Counted from the first letter of the stretch, positions 16,916 through 24,200 are shown. The stretch is DNA of 64,000 nucleotides from Synechococcus sp. UW105 (GCF_900473935.1 NZ_UCNN01000016.1:1-64000), one strand, 5' to 3'. The notes: generated by a model from the letters alone, not told the origin. Translations and numbers: made by a program.

Positions 16916-17188
16916 TCAACGCATTCCCGTCTCCCCGAAGGTGACCTCCAGAATCGCGGCATTGAGCAGCACTTGCATGCGCTGCAAATCAGCCTGCTCC
17001 ATCGGATCACCTCCTGGCCAACGGTCGAGGCGGAACGTCACCGCATCCAAGAGCAGGCGTAAACCACCTGCATTCAGAGAGAATTCCACCGTTGGCTCGG
17101 AAGCATCCGGTCGAGCATCACGGTCTCCGTCCTCCATCAGCAAGCAAAACGCTGCTTGCAGTGTGGCTAGGGTGAAAGCAAGCGGCAT
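16916..17188 (-). CDS. Hypothetical small protein
   Basis: 90 aa. The sequence alternates a helix (LAFTLATLQAAFCLLMEDGD) and a strand-helix unit (TVEFSLNAGGLRLLLDAVTF) and ends in a predicted helix. It is likely a small soluble alpha/beta protein. Divergent to the secreted protein at 17237. Not recognised. Confidence 0.5.
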   Translation of the reverse strand: MPLAFTLATLQAAFCLLMEDGDRDARPDASEPTVEFSLNAGGLRLLLDAVTFRLDRWPGGDPMEQADLQRMQVLLNAAILEVTFGETGMR

Positions 17189-17236
17189 CAGGTTGCAACG
17201 CCCCGCTGCACCAACTTGAGGGAAGGCTCAGGCACC

Positions 17237-17692
17237 ATGCAAGACGACGGCATTGCTTCCAGGCCACGCCGACTGGCTCACCATGTCTTCACGACGCTTG
17301 CCATGACAGCGATTGCCATACCAGCACTCAGTGCCAATTGGCAGCCGCCGCAGGAACCAACGCAATGGCTGAGCGTTCGCCAAAGCCTTCAGAGCGCAGG
17401 CACGATCGCCGTTGCACCGTGGATCTTCTTCGGATCCCTCGACCGCGAGAGCACACAAGCCGCTGAATACCTAAGCAATCTCAGAGCAGAGGATGGCTTG
17501 GTGGAATTCGATGGGCTCCTGCTACTGAAACGATCCACTGCATCGCCGTGGAGTGTGCGCCCTCTCACCATGCGCGCCATCTGTGGAGAAGGGCGACTGG
17601 AACGCCAACAGACCGATGGCAGCTGGGAGGACTACTCAGGCCGTCCAGGCACACGTGAGAAGGTGGCTTGGATCTGTCAACAGCCCCACTAA
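17237..17692 (+). CDS. Exported hypothetical protein
   Basis: 151 aa from the internal ATG. The N-terminal segment HHVFTTLAMTAIAIPALSA looks like a signal peptide after a basic start. The mature protein contains a repeated Trp pattern and two cysteines (MRAICGEG, VAWICQQ), plausibly disulfide-linked. No domain is recognised. It is the last gene before the integrase island. Confidence 0.5.
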   Translation: MQDDGIASRPRRLAHHVFTTLAMTAIAIPALSANWQPPQEPTQWLSVRQSLQSAGTIAVAPWIFFGSLDRESTQAAEYLSNLRAEDGLVEFDGLLLLKRSTASPWSVRPLTMRAICGEGRLERQQTDGSWEDYSGRPGTREKVAWICQQPH

Positions 17693-17766
17693 GGCCCTAG
17701 GGCTCCGGTCGCTCCTGATCTTGATCAGCGCCGGTCGATTCCTCCCCAGACTTCTTAATCTACTCC

Positions 17767-17791
17767 GATAAAGAGCCCTAAACCCTTTATC
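17767..17791. repeat. Inverted repeat before the integrase
   Basis: GATAAAG and CTTTATC flank an 11-nt spacer about 60 nt upstream of the integrase start. It could be an operator or recombinase arm site, or a weak stem. No T-tract follows. Confidence 0.35.
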
Positions 17792-17851
17792 CCTTGCAGC
17801 ATCTTGCTTTCTAGACGAAGCTGTGAGTGCAGAACGTAAGTCCCAGGGCAA

Positions 17852-19132
17852 GTGTCGAAGATCGTCCAACTAAAAGGAAGGTCAGGCTTCTACATAAGGA
17901 TTTCTATCCCGGCTGAACTACGACCGGTCCTCAAGACCAACACGTATCAATGGAAGGCTGGTGCTACTCGGGCTGAAGCTCTCAGGAACACCCCAGCACT
18001 CCTCTCCAAGGCCCTCAGGAAGTTCGATGACGCAAGAGGCAAAGATCCTGTAGGTGAGGCGTTCCGTCTCTCTGAGACGCTCACAGACAGCCCTGACGCA
18101 CCGACCATTGATGAACTGCTTGAACAGAGACTGAAGAAAGCAGGCTTCGACTCAGATCAAATCCAGACCATCATCTATGGCGAACAGGTACTAAGGCAGC
18201 AAGGAATCGCTCCGGCACCAGCATCAGCCCAAGTCAAAGGTCTCCAGACAGCTGTTCAATCTCGCCTTGCTGGAGGTACTCCATACACCGATTGGCTTGA
18301 TGCTCGCCTGATCGAAGAACGCCCTGCCCCCACCACAGAGCGTCGTTGGAGGACAACGATGAAAGAACTCTCTGGTTGGTTCGGGTCTGATTGCTTATCC
18401 CCAATGACCAAGGTTGAGGCAGGTCAATACAAGCGGCATTTGATGCAACGTCTTGCGGACAGCTCTACAAAGACCAACATCAACTACATCAAAGCTTTTT
18501 GGTCATGGGCCATGGTCAATGGCTATGTCTCAGAAAATATATGGAGAGGCCAAACAAAGAAACTAAGCACGAGTACCAAGCAACAATCTTTAGATCAAGA
18601 ACTGCTCGAAGCAGCCAAAGTTAAAGCTGCGAAACTCAACGACATTGGTTTTTTTATTCAGCTGTATACCGGCTGTCGGAAAGGTGAGCACCGTGGACTG
18701 CGTTGGTCAGATATTGACTTGAAGAATGGCTGGATCCACTTCAAGCGGTACTCACACGGGAACATCGTCAGAGAACTAAAGGGCAAAGAAAAAGACGAAA
18801 GGACTGTCCCTATCAATTCAAAACTTAAGACTAAGTTTTTAGAACTGATGCCAGAGGCTTTGACCAACAACAAAGCTGAACCAATATGGCCCAACGAATT
18901 TAGGTCTGGCGTCTTCGGTGCTGATTGGGCCAAGAGATGCAGTGCTCACTATGGTTTCAACAGCCACAAGTTACGGAGCTATGTGGTGACACAACTACAG
19001 TTCAAAAACGTCTCTCCCTTCTTCCTGCATGAGATAACTAGACACGCTGTTCCTGGATTGTCAAAGGTTGTCCAGGGTTATGTGCGTCCTAGTGAAGAGC
19101 AGATAAGAGAGGTGTTGGAGCTGTTGGAGTAG
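17852..19132 (+). CDS. Tyrosine recombinase (phage-type integrase)
   Basis: 426 aa, GTG start. The N-terminal arm-binding part (KGRSGFYIRISIPAELRPVL) and a SAM-like core-binding region (residues 150-230) lead to a catalytic domain. Its catalytic residues are visible: Arg in TGCRKGEHRGLRW, His-x-x-Arg in HKLRSYV, His in HEITRH and the tyrosine in VQGYVRPS. It cuts and rejoins DNA at att sites. It appears intact. Codon use and base composition shift from here towards A+T. It is the likely mover of the 17.8-23.8 kb island; I see no tRNA target next to it. Confidence 0.85.
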   Translation: MSKIVQLKGRSGFYIRISIPAELRPVLKTNTYQWKAGATRAEALRNTPALLSKALRKFDDARGKDPVGEAFRLSETLTDSPDAPTIDELLEQRLKKAGFDSDQIQTIIYGEQVLRQQGIAPAPASAQVKGLQTAVQSRLAGGTPYTDWLDARLIEERPAPTTERRWRTTMKELSGWFGSDCLSPMTKVEAGQYKRHLMQRLADSSTKTNINYIKAFWSWAMVNGYVSENIWRGQTKKLSTSTKQQSLDQELLEAAKVKAAKLNDIGFFIQLYTGCRKGEHRGLRWSDIDLKNGWIHFKRYSHGNIVRELKGKEKDERTVPINSKLKTKFLELMPEALTNNKAEPIWPNEFRSGVFGADWAKRCSAHYGFNSHKLRSYVVTQLQFKNVSPFFLHEITRHAVPGLSKVVQGYVRPSEEQIREVLELLE

Positions 19133-19166
19133 TCATAGTCCAGTGATTCGGCCCTAACTTATAGCC

Positions 19167-19466
19167 ATGAAACAAATTCCCCTCCTTGGCACTCTTATCC
19201 TTTCAACTGCCGTAGCGGTGACATCTTGTTTCCCATGGACAAGCCCAGAACGTGATGCAGCGAATAAAGCTTGTCGTGCATGGTTGAGCAAAGGGCTTGA
19301 ACTTTGGGGGCCAACAACTGGACCAGTATATGCGCGTCTTTGTGCAGAAGACAAAGAGGCAAAGCAGTTTTTAGGGAAGGAGAGTAGTGCGGTTTTAGAT
19401 GGAACGTTTGACCTTGAGACCATGGAAGTAGATGATTGGAAAACCATAAAGCTCTTCCCCTACTAG
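19167..19466 (+). CDS. Predicted lipoprotein
   Basis: 99 aa. A signal sequence ends in the lipobox AVTSC (Cys 21), implying export and lipid anchoring. The mature part is short, helical and charged, with two further cysteines (NKACRAW, ARLCAED). It follows the integrase on the same strand and is probably island cargo. Function unknown. Confidence 0.55.
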   Translation: MKQIPLLGTLILSTAVAVTSCFPWTSPERDAANKACRAWLSKGLELWGPTTGPVYARLCAEDKEAKQFLGKESSAVLDGTFDLETMEVDDWKTIKLFPY

Positions 19467-19502
19467 GCTCATAGGTTTATTCCCGTGTCAGCAAGGCGCT
19501 GG

Positions 19503-19518
19503 TGTGACCAAGATCACA
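19503..19518. promoter_or_regulatory. Perfect CRP-type site, copy 1
   Basis: TGTGACCAAGATCACA matches TGTGA-N6-TCACA exactly. The same 16 nt occur (on the other strand) at 56647-56662, and a close variant at 58051-58066. In all three copies the first T is 60 nt before the conserved ATGGTGTGTGAGTC. Confidence 0.7.
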
Positions 19519-19562
19519 GACACCGTTAACCCAGGTCAATGAAGCGGGTGGCGGTCACGGCG

Positions 19563-19611
19563 ATGGTGTGTGAGTCGGGAGGACACAAACCTCCACAACC
19601 CACTTCAAACC
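19563..19611 (+). promoter_or_regulatory. Conserved leader with hairpin, copy 1
   Basis: The stretch starts ATGGTGTGTGAGTCGGGAGG. GGAGG (19578-19582) can pair with CCTCC (19590-19594) around the loop ACACAAA. Read as protein it encodes MVCESGGHKPP and stops at 19623-19625, 11 nt inside the following peptide gene, which fits translational coupling. Copies occur at 56555-56602 and 57960-58006. Whether it acts as RNA, as a leader peptide, or both cannot be told from sequence. Confidence 0.6.
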
Positions 19612-19854
19612 ATGACCGACTCTGAATTGAGCCTTAGTCAACTTGAAAACATCTCTGGTGGCAGAAGCAGATCATGGCAATTAAATCCTGCCATCAGCGT
19701 CAAGCTGCATCAAGCACGTCTCAGTCCACCTGAAGCCTTATATCGTATACCTGATTGGTTCAAGATCCCTGGCGATATGTACAAACCAGTGACCCCCGAA
19801 TCACGCGGAGACATGCTGAGCCGAAGAGGTCTTGATCCTGGCCCAATTGGCTGA
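19612..19854 (+). CDS. Double-glycine leader peptide (bacteriocin-like), copy 1
   Basis: 80 aa. The N-terminus MTDSELSLSQLENISGG is a classical double-glycine export leader (ELx-LxxLxxIxGG), normally cleaved after GG by a peptidase-containing ABC transporter. The remaining 63 residues share with the protein at 57756 the block IPGDMY, PESRG, ML.RRG.D and GP.G. There are no cysteines in the core, so it is not a lanthipeptide type; it may be an unmodified class II-like peptide or a signalling peptide. It has the CRP/leader cassette upstream and a terminator downstream. Confidence 0.65.
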   Translation: MTDSELSLSQLENISGGRSRSWQLNPAISVKLHQARLSPPEALYRIPDWFKIPGDMYKPVTPESRGDMLSRRGLDPGPIG

Positions 19855-19881
19855 TATCCAGACAAAGACGTCTGCATCAGG

Positions 19882-19904
19882 CCCCGCCATGAGCGGGGTT
19901 TTTT
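19882..19904 (+). terminator. Intrinsic terminator of the peptide gene
   Basis: CCCCGC-CATGA-GCGGGG followed by TTTTTT, 27 nt past the stop codon. The paralogous gene at 57.8 kb has a recognisable but decayed version. Confidence 0.85.
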
Positions 19905-19935
19905 GTTGCCAAACTGAAGCCCTAAGAAAAAAATA

Positions 19936-19979
19936 GGACCACTCAATAGACAACACTGCGTGTCGCTATCTCGTGGTCC
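19936..19979. repeat. Nested inverted repeat
   Basis: GGACCAC (19936-19942) and GTGGTCC (19973-19979) enclose a 30-nt loop that can itself fold (GACA…TGTC). It sits 28 nt before the att-like site and may be part of a recombination site or a structured RNA. Confidence 0.35.
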
Positions 19980-20007
19980 CTACCTATTGCCGCCTGGCAC
20001 CAGTCAT

Positions 20008-20022
20008 ATGGGTTCGTTCTAC
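20008..20022. mobile_element. Putative att site, left copy
   Basis: ATGGGTTCGTTCTAC, an exact 15-nt direct repeat of 23811-23825. Here it lies in a dyad, GTTCG-TTCTA-CGAAC, as expected for recombinase core-type sites. The segment between the copies (3.8 kb) holds the three Nif11 precursors. Confidence 0.45.
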
Positions 20023-20057
20023 GAACTCACCTAAATAAATGAATTACTAATAAACAA

Positions 20058-20345
20058 ATGAAATACAAACACTATGCAGGACCCCAGAATCCTATTGTTA
20101 ATGTAGAAACAGATGTTCCTGCATGCCCAATCTCTGAAAGAGAGGGTCTGGCCAAGAAGACCACAAAACGCCGCAAGATAGACAAAGACAAACAGATTAT
20201 TGAGGGTTGGAGAAATGATCCACGTATGGTCTTTCTAGCTAATCCTGGTCGTGATCTAACTGCTAAAGAAAGAGAAGAGTGGGAACGGAACATAGTTCAA
20301 TATCAGATCTACTCCTATCCAAAGGATTACGAAAATCGACCCTGA
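20058..20345 (+). CDS. Hypothetical charged protein
   Basis: 95 aa, Lys/Arg-rich (LAKKTTKRRKIDKDKQIIEG) with a C-terminal tail rich in Tyr. No signal peptide, membrane segment or domain is recognised. Its A+T-rich composition fits the island. It is the first gene inside the putative att-flanked segment. Confidence 0.45.
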   Translation: MKYKHYAGPQNPIVNVETDVPACPISEREGLAKKTTKRRKIDKDKQIIEGWRNDPRMVFLANPGRDLTAKEREEWERNIVQYQIYSYPKDYENRP

Positions 20346-20537
20346 TAAACACTAGGATCTCAGCTACTGATTTTCAAATTAGGGTCTAGAAGGGGCCTGT
20401 AAAGTCATTAAGGTGCAAACACCCCTGGCATCAGCTCCCGCTTGTTCTAGGGCCGTCTCTGAAGAAACTTCGTTTACTCCTTCGATGGTCCATAAGCATC
20501 AATCGCTCACCATTCAGCAACAGAGATACTGAACCAG

Positions 20538-20547
20538 TGCTATGACT
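20538..20547 (+). promoter_or_regulatory. Extended -10 promoter of Nif11 gene 1
   Basis: TGCTATGACT, with the TGn extension and a TATGAC -10, lies 30 nt before the start codon. The same 10 nt lie 31 nt before the next Nif11 gene, which points to shared expression. Confidence 0.45.
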
Positions 20548-20567
20548 ACTGCATTAGCACCTGTCCC

Positions 20568-20834
20568 ATGTCAGAAGAGCAACTCAAAGTATTCCTGGAA
20601 GCCGTCAAGGCTGATGCGGGGCTACAGGAGAAGCTCAAAGCAGCGACCGATGCTGATGCCGTGGTGGAGATTGCCAAAGAAGCAGGCTTTTCAATTACCG
20701 CAGAAGATATTCAATCGATGCAATTGGAATCGGTTAACGACGAGGAACTGGAAGGAGTAGCTGGTGGGTGGCCAGGCGGTAATACTAACCAAAAGACCTG
20801 CAATAACTGGACATGTAAACCTGGAAATTGTTAA
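20568..20834 (+). CDS. Nif11-type RiPP precursor (prochlorosin-like)
   Basis: 88 aa. The Nif11 leader starts MSEEQLKVFLEAVKADAGLQ and ends in ELEGVAGG. The core of 21 residues after GG is Cys/Thr/Asn-rich (NTNQKTCNNWTCKPGNC at its end): three Cys and three Thr, enough for lanthionine rings. In marine Synechococcus and Prochlorococcus such precursors (ProcA type) are processed by one promiscuous LanM enzyme (ProcM) and exported after GG cleavage. No LanM or transporter gene lies in this window, so modification would have to be in trans. Confidence 0.8.
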   Translation: MSEEQLKVFLEAVKADAGLQEKLKAATDADAVVEIAKEAGFSITAEDIQSMQLESVNDEELEGVAGGWPGGNTNQKTCNNWTCKPGNC

Positions 20835-21002
20835 CAATCGGAAAAAGAGTTTCTCCCTGATTCTACTCATAAACCCCCTGTTTTCGCAGGTTTTCATTTC
20901 TTCAATCACCCCTAAAAGCTCATCAATTAGCCTTCGACACCTGACACCATCGCCCGCACTTGGCGGGTCTATTGATTATTAATAGTCATCGCTGCCGACC
21001 GC

Positions 21003-21012
21003 TGCTATGACT
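21003..21012 (+). promoter_or_regulatory. Extended -10 promoter of Nif11 gene 2
   Basis: TGCTATGACT, identical to the element before the preceding Nif11 gene and at nearly the same distance (31 nt) from the start codon. Confidence 0.45.
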
Positions 21013-21033
21013 GATCAAGCGACATAGCCAGCG

Positions 21034-21288
21034 ATGTCCCAAGAGCAGCTCAAAGCTTTCCTAGAGAAGGTCAAAGGCGACCTCAACCTCCAAGAGCGAC
21101 TTAAAGCAGCAAAGTCACAGGATGAAGTGGCGTCTATTGCCAAAGAGCATGGTCACGAATTTGAAACCGAACATGTAAGCCAACTTAGTGAAGAGGAGCT
21201 GGAAAGCGTGGCTGGCGGTACTGATATTGAACTTCGCTGTCTGGGGGGGGGGGTTAACGAAAATTACGGGAGGTTTGTGCAATGCTGA
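21034..21288 (+). CDS. Nif11-type RiPP precursor with a poly-G tract
   Basis: 84 aa. Leader MSQEQLKAFLEKVKGDLNLQ …EEELESVAGG closely resembles the previous gene, but the core is different (TDIELRC, then LGGGVNENYGRFVQC): one Thr and two Cys, so at most one lanthionine ring. The core is interrupted by a run of eleven G (21243-21253), which is prone to slippage and could switch the C-terminus on or off. Leader conservation with core divergence is typical of prochlorosin families. Confidence 0.75.
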   Translation: MSQEQLKAFLEKVKGDLNLQERLKAAKSQDEVASIAKEHGHEFETEHVSQLSEEELESVAGGTDIELRCLGGGVNENYGRFVQC

Positions 21289-21662
21289 TGGACGTTAGAG
21301 ACTTGCACACTTAATAGTTCCTGCATCAGCCAGGCACAGCAGAACAGGGGTTTCTTATTGCTTCAATAGCCCAACTAATCCCATTAATAAGCCCTCAATA
21401 CCTGGCACCATTGAGCGCAGTTGAGTTGAGATAGTCAGGGCTTAATTAGCAACCAAGACTGCAATTGACTAGCAACTCCGGACAACACTCGTTCAGCGGC
21501 AGCAATCAGCTCAGACTCGCTTGCCTTAGTGCCATGAGAGCCAGTGATGTTGACGAGTATTTTAGTTACGATCTCAATAAATATATTACCAAGGCCACAG
21601 GAGCAGGAGAACGAATGGCTCAATGACTATAACAACCAAGCATCACGTCACCACTATTAATC

Positions 21663-21800
21663 ATGACACTAACTAAGCAACAAATGAAGCAGGCTCAGAC
21701 ACTACATGAAAGCGGTGTGTCGTGGTCAATAGTAGCTGCACTATTCAAAACTGATATCAACAACCTACGCAAATGGAGAAAACATTGTAGCAACGATTAG
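21663..21800 (+). CDS. 45-aa helix-turn-helix-like protein
   Basis: The frame reads MTLTKQQMKQAQTLHESGVS, then WSIVAALFKTDINNLRKWRK. The pattern A..L..SGVSWS.VA..F.T....LRKW resembles the HTH of transposase or resolvase-like proteins (GxSxxxIAxxFxVxxxTxxxW). It may be a small DNA-binding protein of the island or a transposase remnant. It is followed 4 nt later by another small gene. Confidence 0.5.
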   Translation: MTLTKQQMKQAQTLHESGVSWSIVAALFKTDINNLRKWRKHCSND

Positions 21801-21804
21801 TATT

Positions 21805-21972
21805 ATGGCGACTCCGTCGTCACCTAAAGATTTATCAGCTCAATACGCTTGCCTATTACGAAAGGCTGAGCAAACCAATAACAGGAAAGAGGCATTGTCT
21901 CTAATCCATCAGACAGATGCTGTCCGTCATGAGATGGCCAAGCATCAGCCAACCCACCCAATCCTTCACTAA
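21805..21972 (+). CDS. Hypothetical 55-aa protein
   Basis: MATPSSPKDLSAQYACLLRK followed by AEQTNNRKEALSLIHQTDAV: a helical, polar protein with His-rich C-terminus. It starts 4 nt after the HTH-like gene and is probably co-translated. Not recognised. Confidence 0.4.
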   Translation: MATPSSPKDLSAQYACLLRKAEQTNNRKEALSLIHQTDAVRHEMAKHQPTHPILH

Positions 21973-22019
21973 AACAAAGTTGCATCTTTCTTCTGACATA
22001 TACCTCCTATGCTGGAAGT

Positions 22020-22328
22020 TCAATCCGTCCTTTGCTTATTCGTATATTTAAAGATAGCAAGAGCATAATGTCCTGTTTTTCTATCGATTTCAATTGTCGC
22101 TTTCCCTATCTTGCCACTAATTTTTCCAGGACTAAAGTATGCTTTAGCGGGAAACATCTTTTGTCCCTTCTGCCCAGCCTTCAATCTTGAGTTATGTTCA
22201 TCCAAGGCAATGATAATATTATGAGGTTTGCTGATACTGACCCTGTTGCCCTTCTTGTTTTTATAATTTCCCGTCTCCCAACCATTGCACTCAAGATAGA
22301 CAATACTGGATTGAGCCTTGACTGGCAT
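22020..22328 (-). CDS. Hypothetical basic protein
   Basis: 102 aa, Lys-rich with a strand-rich pattern (SSIVYLECNGWETGNYKNKK and ISGKIGKATIEIDRKTGHYA). No domain is recognised. Its 5' end overlaps, antisense, a duplicated gene fragment (22313-22424). A+T-rich like the rest of the island. Confidence 0.4.
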   Translation of the reverse strand: MPVKAQSSIVYLECNGWETGNYKNKKGNRVSISKPHNIIIALDEHNSRLKAGQKGQKMFPAKAYFSPGKISGKIGKATIEIDRKTGHYALAIFKYTNKQRTD

Positions 22329-22424
22329 GCAATTGGTAAGTGTGAGGCGAAACGTAGGTTTCAGTCATCGATCCAAGACGCCAGGATAATCGCCACGCTT
22401 GCTACTGACCTGAGGGCAAAATAA
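22313..22424 (+). pseudogene. Truncated copy of the 23.5 kb gene
   Basis: The bases around 22316-22380 closely match 23507-23575; both encode DW-x-AIG-x-CEAKRRFQSS. This copy has lost the 5' end and diverges afterwards (IQDARIIATLATDLRAK), so it is a partial duplication. Confidence 0.5.
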
Positions 22425-22630
22425 GCACTAGACAGCCCAAACAATAGGCTTAGTGAAACTGAGTAAAGACACTGCGCAGAGGGAGTAGATAACTTAAGAC
22501 GGCAAAAATCCTACTACAATCCCTCAGCGCTCAATATCAGCCAAGTTCAACATATGATCAGGACTGCGGTCGCCCAGAAATTTCTAGATTCAACTCTGCT
22601 AGCAGAAGCAAAGCATGTGCCGATGACAAC

Positions 22631-22891
22631 TCAGCATTCATATATGTAATGCTTAGAGCCAAAATGGCAGCGCTTCTTTTTCCACCACGAGGCCCCTCCC
22701 GCGACACCCTCCAATTCCTCCTCGCTTATTTCATCACAGCCTTTCTGGTATTCGTCAATACTAACATTAAAGCCTTCTTCCTTTGCAATTGCGCACCAAT
22801 CAGCTTCACTTTGAACTCCCTTAAGCCTGAGTCGAAGCGCCTCATCTCCTTTTGCCTTTTCAATAAAAGCTTTTAATTGGTCTGAAGTCAT
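22631..22891 (-). CDS. Nif11-type RiPP precursor, minus strand
   Basis: 86 aa. Leader MTSDQLKAFIEKAKGDEALR … EELEGVAGG, then a 20-residue core (ASWWKKKRCHFGSKHYIYEC) with two Ser and two Cys in an order that allows lanthionine rings. It is more basic and aromatic than the other two cores. Opposite strand to them but inside the same 3.8 kb segment. An extra Cys in the leader (GCDEISEE) is unusual. Confidence 0.8.
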   Translation of the reverse strand: MTSDQLKAFIEKAKGDEALRLRLKGVQSEADWCAIAKEEGFNVSIDEYQKGCDEISEEELEGVAGGASWWKKKRCHFGSKHYIYEC

Positions 22892-23043
22892 GAAGCTAAA
22901 AATTTATTTCTTCAATTATAATTGGGCGGCGAGTTTTTGGCATAATCCAAACAATTCTTCACTTCAAGTAGCGTATCTTCTCAGCGCTATGGAGCGCATA
23001 ATCCTTTTGCGAACGTCTGATTTTAACCATTTAGCTAGAGCGG

Positions 23044-23394
23044 ATGGGAGCAATCGGCGTCAATGATGCTCAAAAACTCGTTTCTACTGCGGACTGGCTG
23101 ACCAATCGATTCTCTAGTAAGGACGAGATGAATTGGTTTGAACCTCTGTCACCTTCACATCTTTATGAGCTCAGCAGGATGAGTTCTAACGGCTATGGGG
23201 TTGTTCAGAAAGAAGTCTCATGTCCAGACTTCACCTTTAATGCTGGTCAGCAAAGCATCTCTGTTCGACGTCTAGAGCAGATCCGCCGTTCCTATCTGAA
23301 AAATGAGGCCATGAGCAATGAAGAATCAATTTCTCCTCAGTCTGTTCAGGTGCCTTCCGTGGAGGCTCAAGAAGTGCATCGAGGCCGGCATTAA
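23044..23394 (+). CDS. Hypothetical island protein
   Basis: 116 aa, GTG/ATG region starting MGAIGVNDAQKLVSTADWLT. It contains a charged helix (SVRRLEQIRRSYLKNEAMSN) and a disordered C-terminus. No domain is recognised. The reading frame shifts to the next small gene about 80 nt later. Possibly a phage-derived protein. Confidence 0.45.
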   Translation: MGAIGVNDAQKLVSTADWLTNRFSSKDEMNWFEPLSPSHLYELSRMSSNGYGVVQKEVSCPDFTFNAGQQSISVRRLEQIRRSYLKNEAMSNEESISPQSVQVPSVEAQEVHRGRH

Positions 23395-23471
23395 ATTGCT
23401 TCCCTGAAGCGCAACCAGAGCAACGGAAACCACAAAAACCTATCGATAAGGTTGAGATCAACAATTTCAAA

Positions 23472-23651
23472 ATGGTTCAACAGTTCATTGAGCTTTCTGA
23501 AACCATCGACTGGAATGCAATTGGTGAGTGTGAGGCAAAACGTAGGTTTCAGTCATCGATGGCCGAGACGCTGAACTGCATGACCGATCTCACCACCGAC
23601 ACGAACATCACTGTTTCCTCTCTCCAGTCCCACGGCCAAGCTGTCTGGTGA
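23472..23651 (+). CDS. Hypothetical 59-aa island protein
   Basis: MVQQFIELSETIDWNAIGEC followed by EAKRRFQSSMAETLNCMTDL and a Thr-rich tail. It is the fuller version of the fragment at 22313. The frame stays open upstream without a start, so an N-terminal part may have been lost. Not recognised. Confidence 0.45.
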   Translation: MVQQFIELSETIDWNAIGECEAKRRFQSSMAETLNCMTDLTTDTNITVSSLQSHGQAVW

Positions 23652-23659
23652 TGACGTAG

Positions 23660-23802
23660 CAATGCCTCAAACCTCTTTACTTCGATGAAGTGGAACGCCT
23701 GATGGCCCTGTCGATACCCAGTACCTGAAGCGAGTGGACGTGGTGGAGATCCTGACCGGAGAGGGCGAGGTATGGGATCCATTAAACGAACCTGACGAGT
23801 GA
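23660..23802 (+). pseudogene. Frameshifted gene fragment
   Basis: One frame encodes LYFDEVERLMALS and the next frame, after a shift near 23718, encodes YLKRVDVVEILTGEGEVW followed by a short acidic end. Both halves look protein-like and join into one sequence, so this is probably a broken gene at the edge of the island. Confidence 0.4.
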
Positions 23803-23810
23803 CCCGACCC

Positions 23811-23825
23811 ATGGGTTCGTTCTAC
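23811..23825. mobile_element. Putative att site, right copy
   Basis: ATGGGTTCGTTCTAC, identical to 20008-20022. The site extends into a strong dyad: ATGGGT-T-CGTT-CTACC-AACG-T-ACCCAT (23811-23837). Such inverted arms around a short spacer are what a tyrosine recombinase core site looks like. Confidence 0.45.
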
Positions 23826-23947
23826 CAACGTACCCATGGGCGTTGCTTGTGGGGGTCGTTTGTGGGGGTTTTCTTGGATTACGCCTCAGCAAGAACCCAG
23901 TCATAGAAAGCCTTTTGAGTCCATGCTTTTTGAGACCTGAGACCAGT

Positions 23948-24139
23948 TTGATCTTTCGCCACGGAACCCTTGATGTCAGCTGGAATGACAACGGGCTTGA
24001 CGAGGAGAAGGACGCCAGGAACAAGGCCTTCAAGGTGACGGCCACCGAGATCAGACAAGGGAATGGGTTGATCCTGAGGCTCGCGGATGGTGGGACGATC
24101 AAGATCCCCATCTCTGGCTGGATTGATGTCTGGGGCTGA
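23948..24139 (+). CDS. Hypothetical small beta-rich protein
   Basis: 63 aa from TTG. The stretch LIFRHGTLDVSWNDNGLDEE and the end GNGLILRLADGGTIKIPISG have a strand-rich, protein-like pattern ending WIDVWG. The longer frame from 23843 adds a poor sequence that overlaps the att-like region. The core resembles small DUF2442-like proteins (…DG..I.IP..WIP) but I am not sure. Confidence 0.45.
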   Translation: MIFRHGTLDVSWNDNGLDEEKDARNKAFKVTATEIRQGNGLILRLADGGTIKIPISGWIDVWG

Positions 24140-24184
24140 GTTCAGACGTTGTTCGCCTTGGTCTGCAAGGGTCTCAACCTTGTT

Positions 24185-24200
24185 TTTGTATCAATACAAA
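24185..24200. promoter_or_regulatory. Perfect A+T-rich dyad
   Basis: TTTGTAT-CA-ATACAAA, a perfect 16-nt palindrome, 54 nt before the start at 24254. It may be an operator for that gene. Confidence 0.4.
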
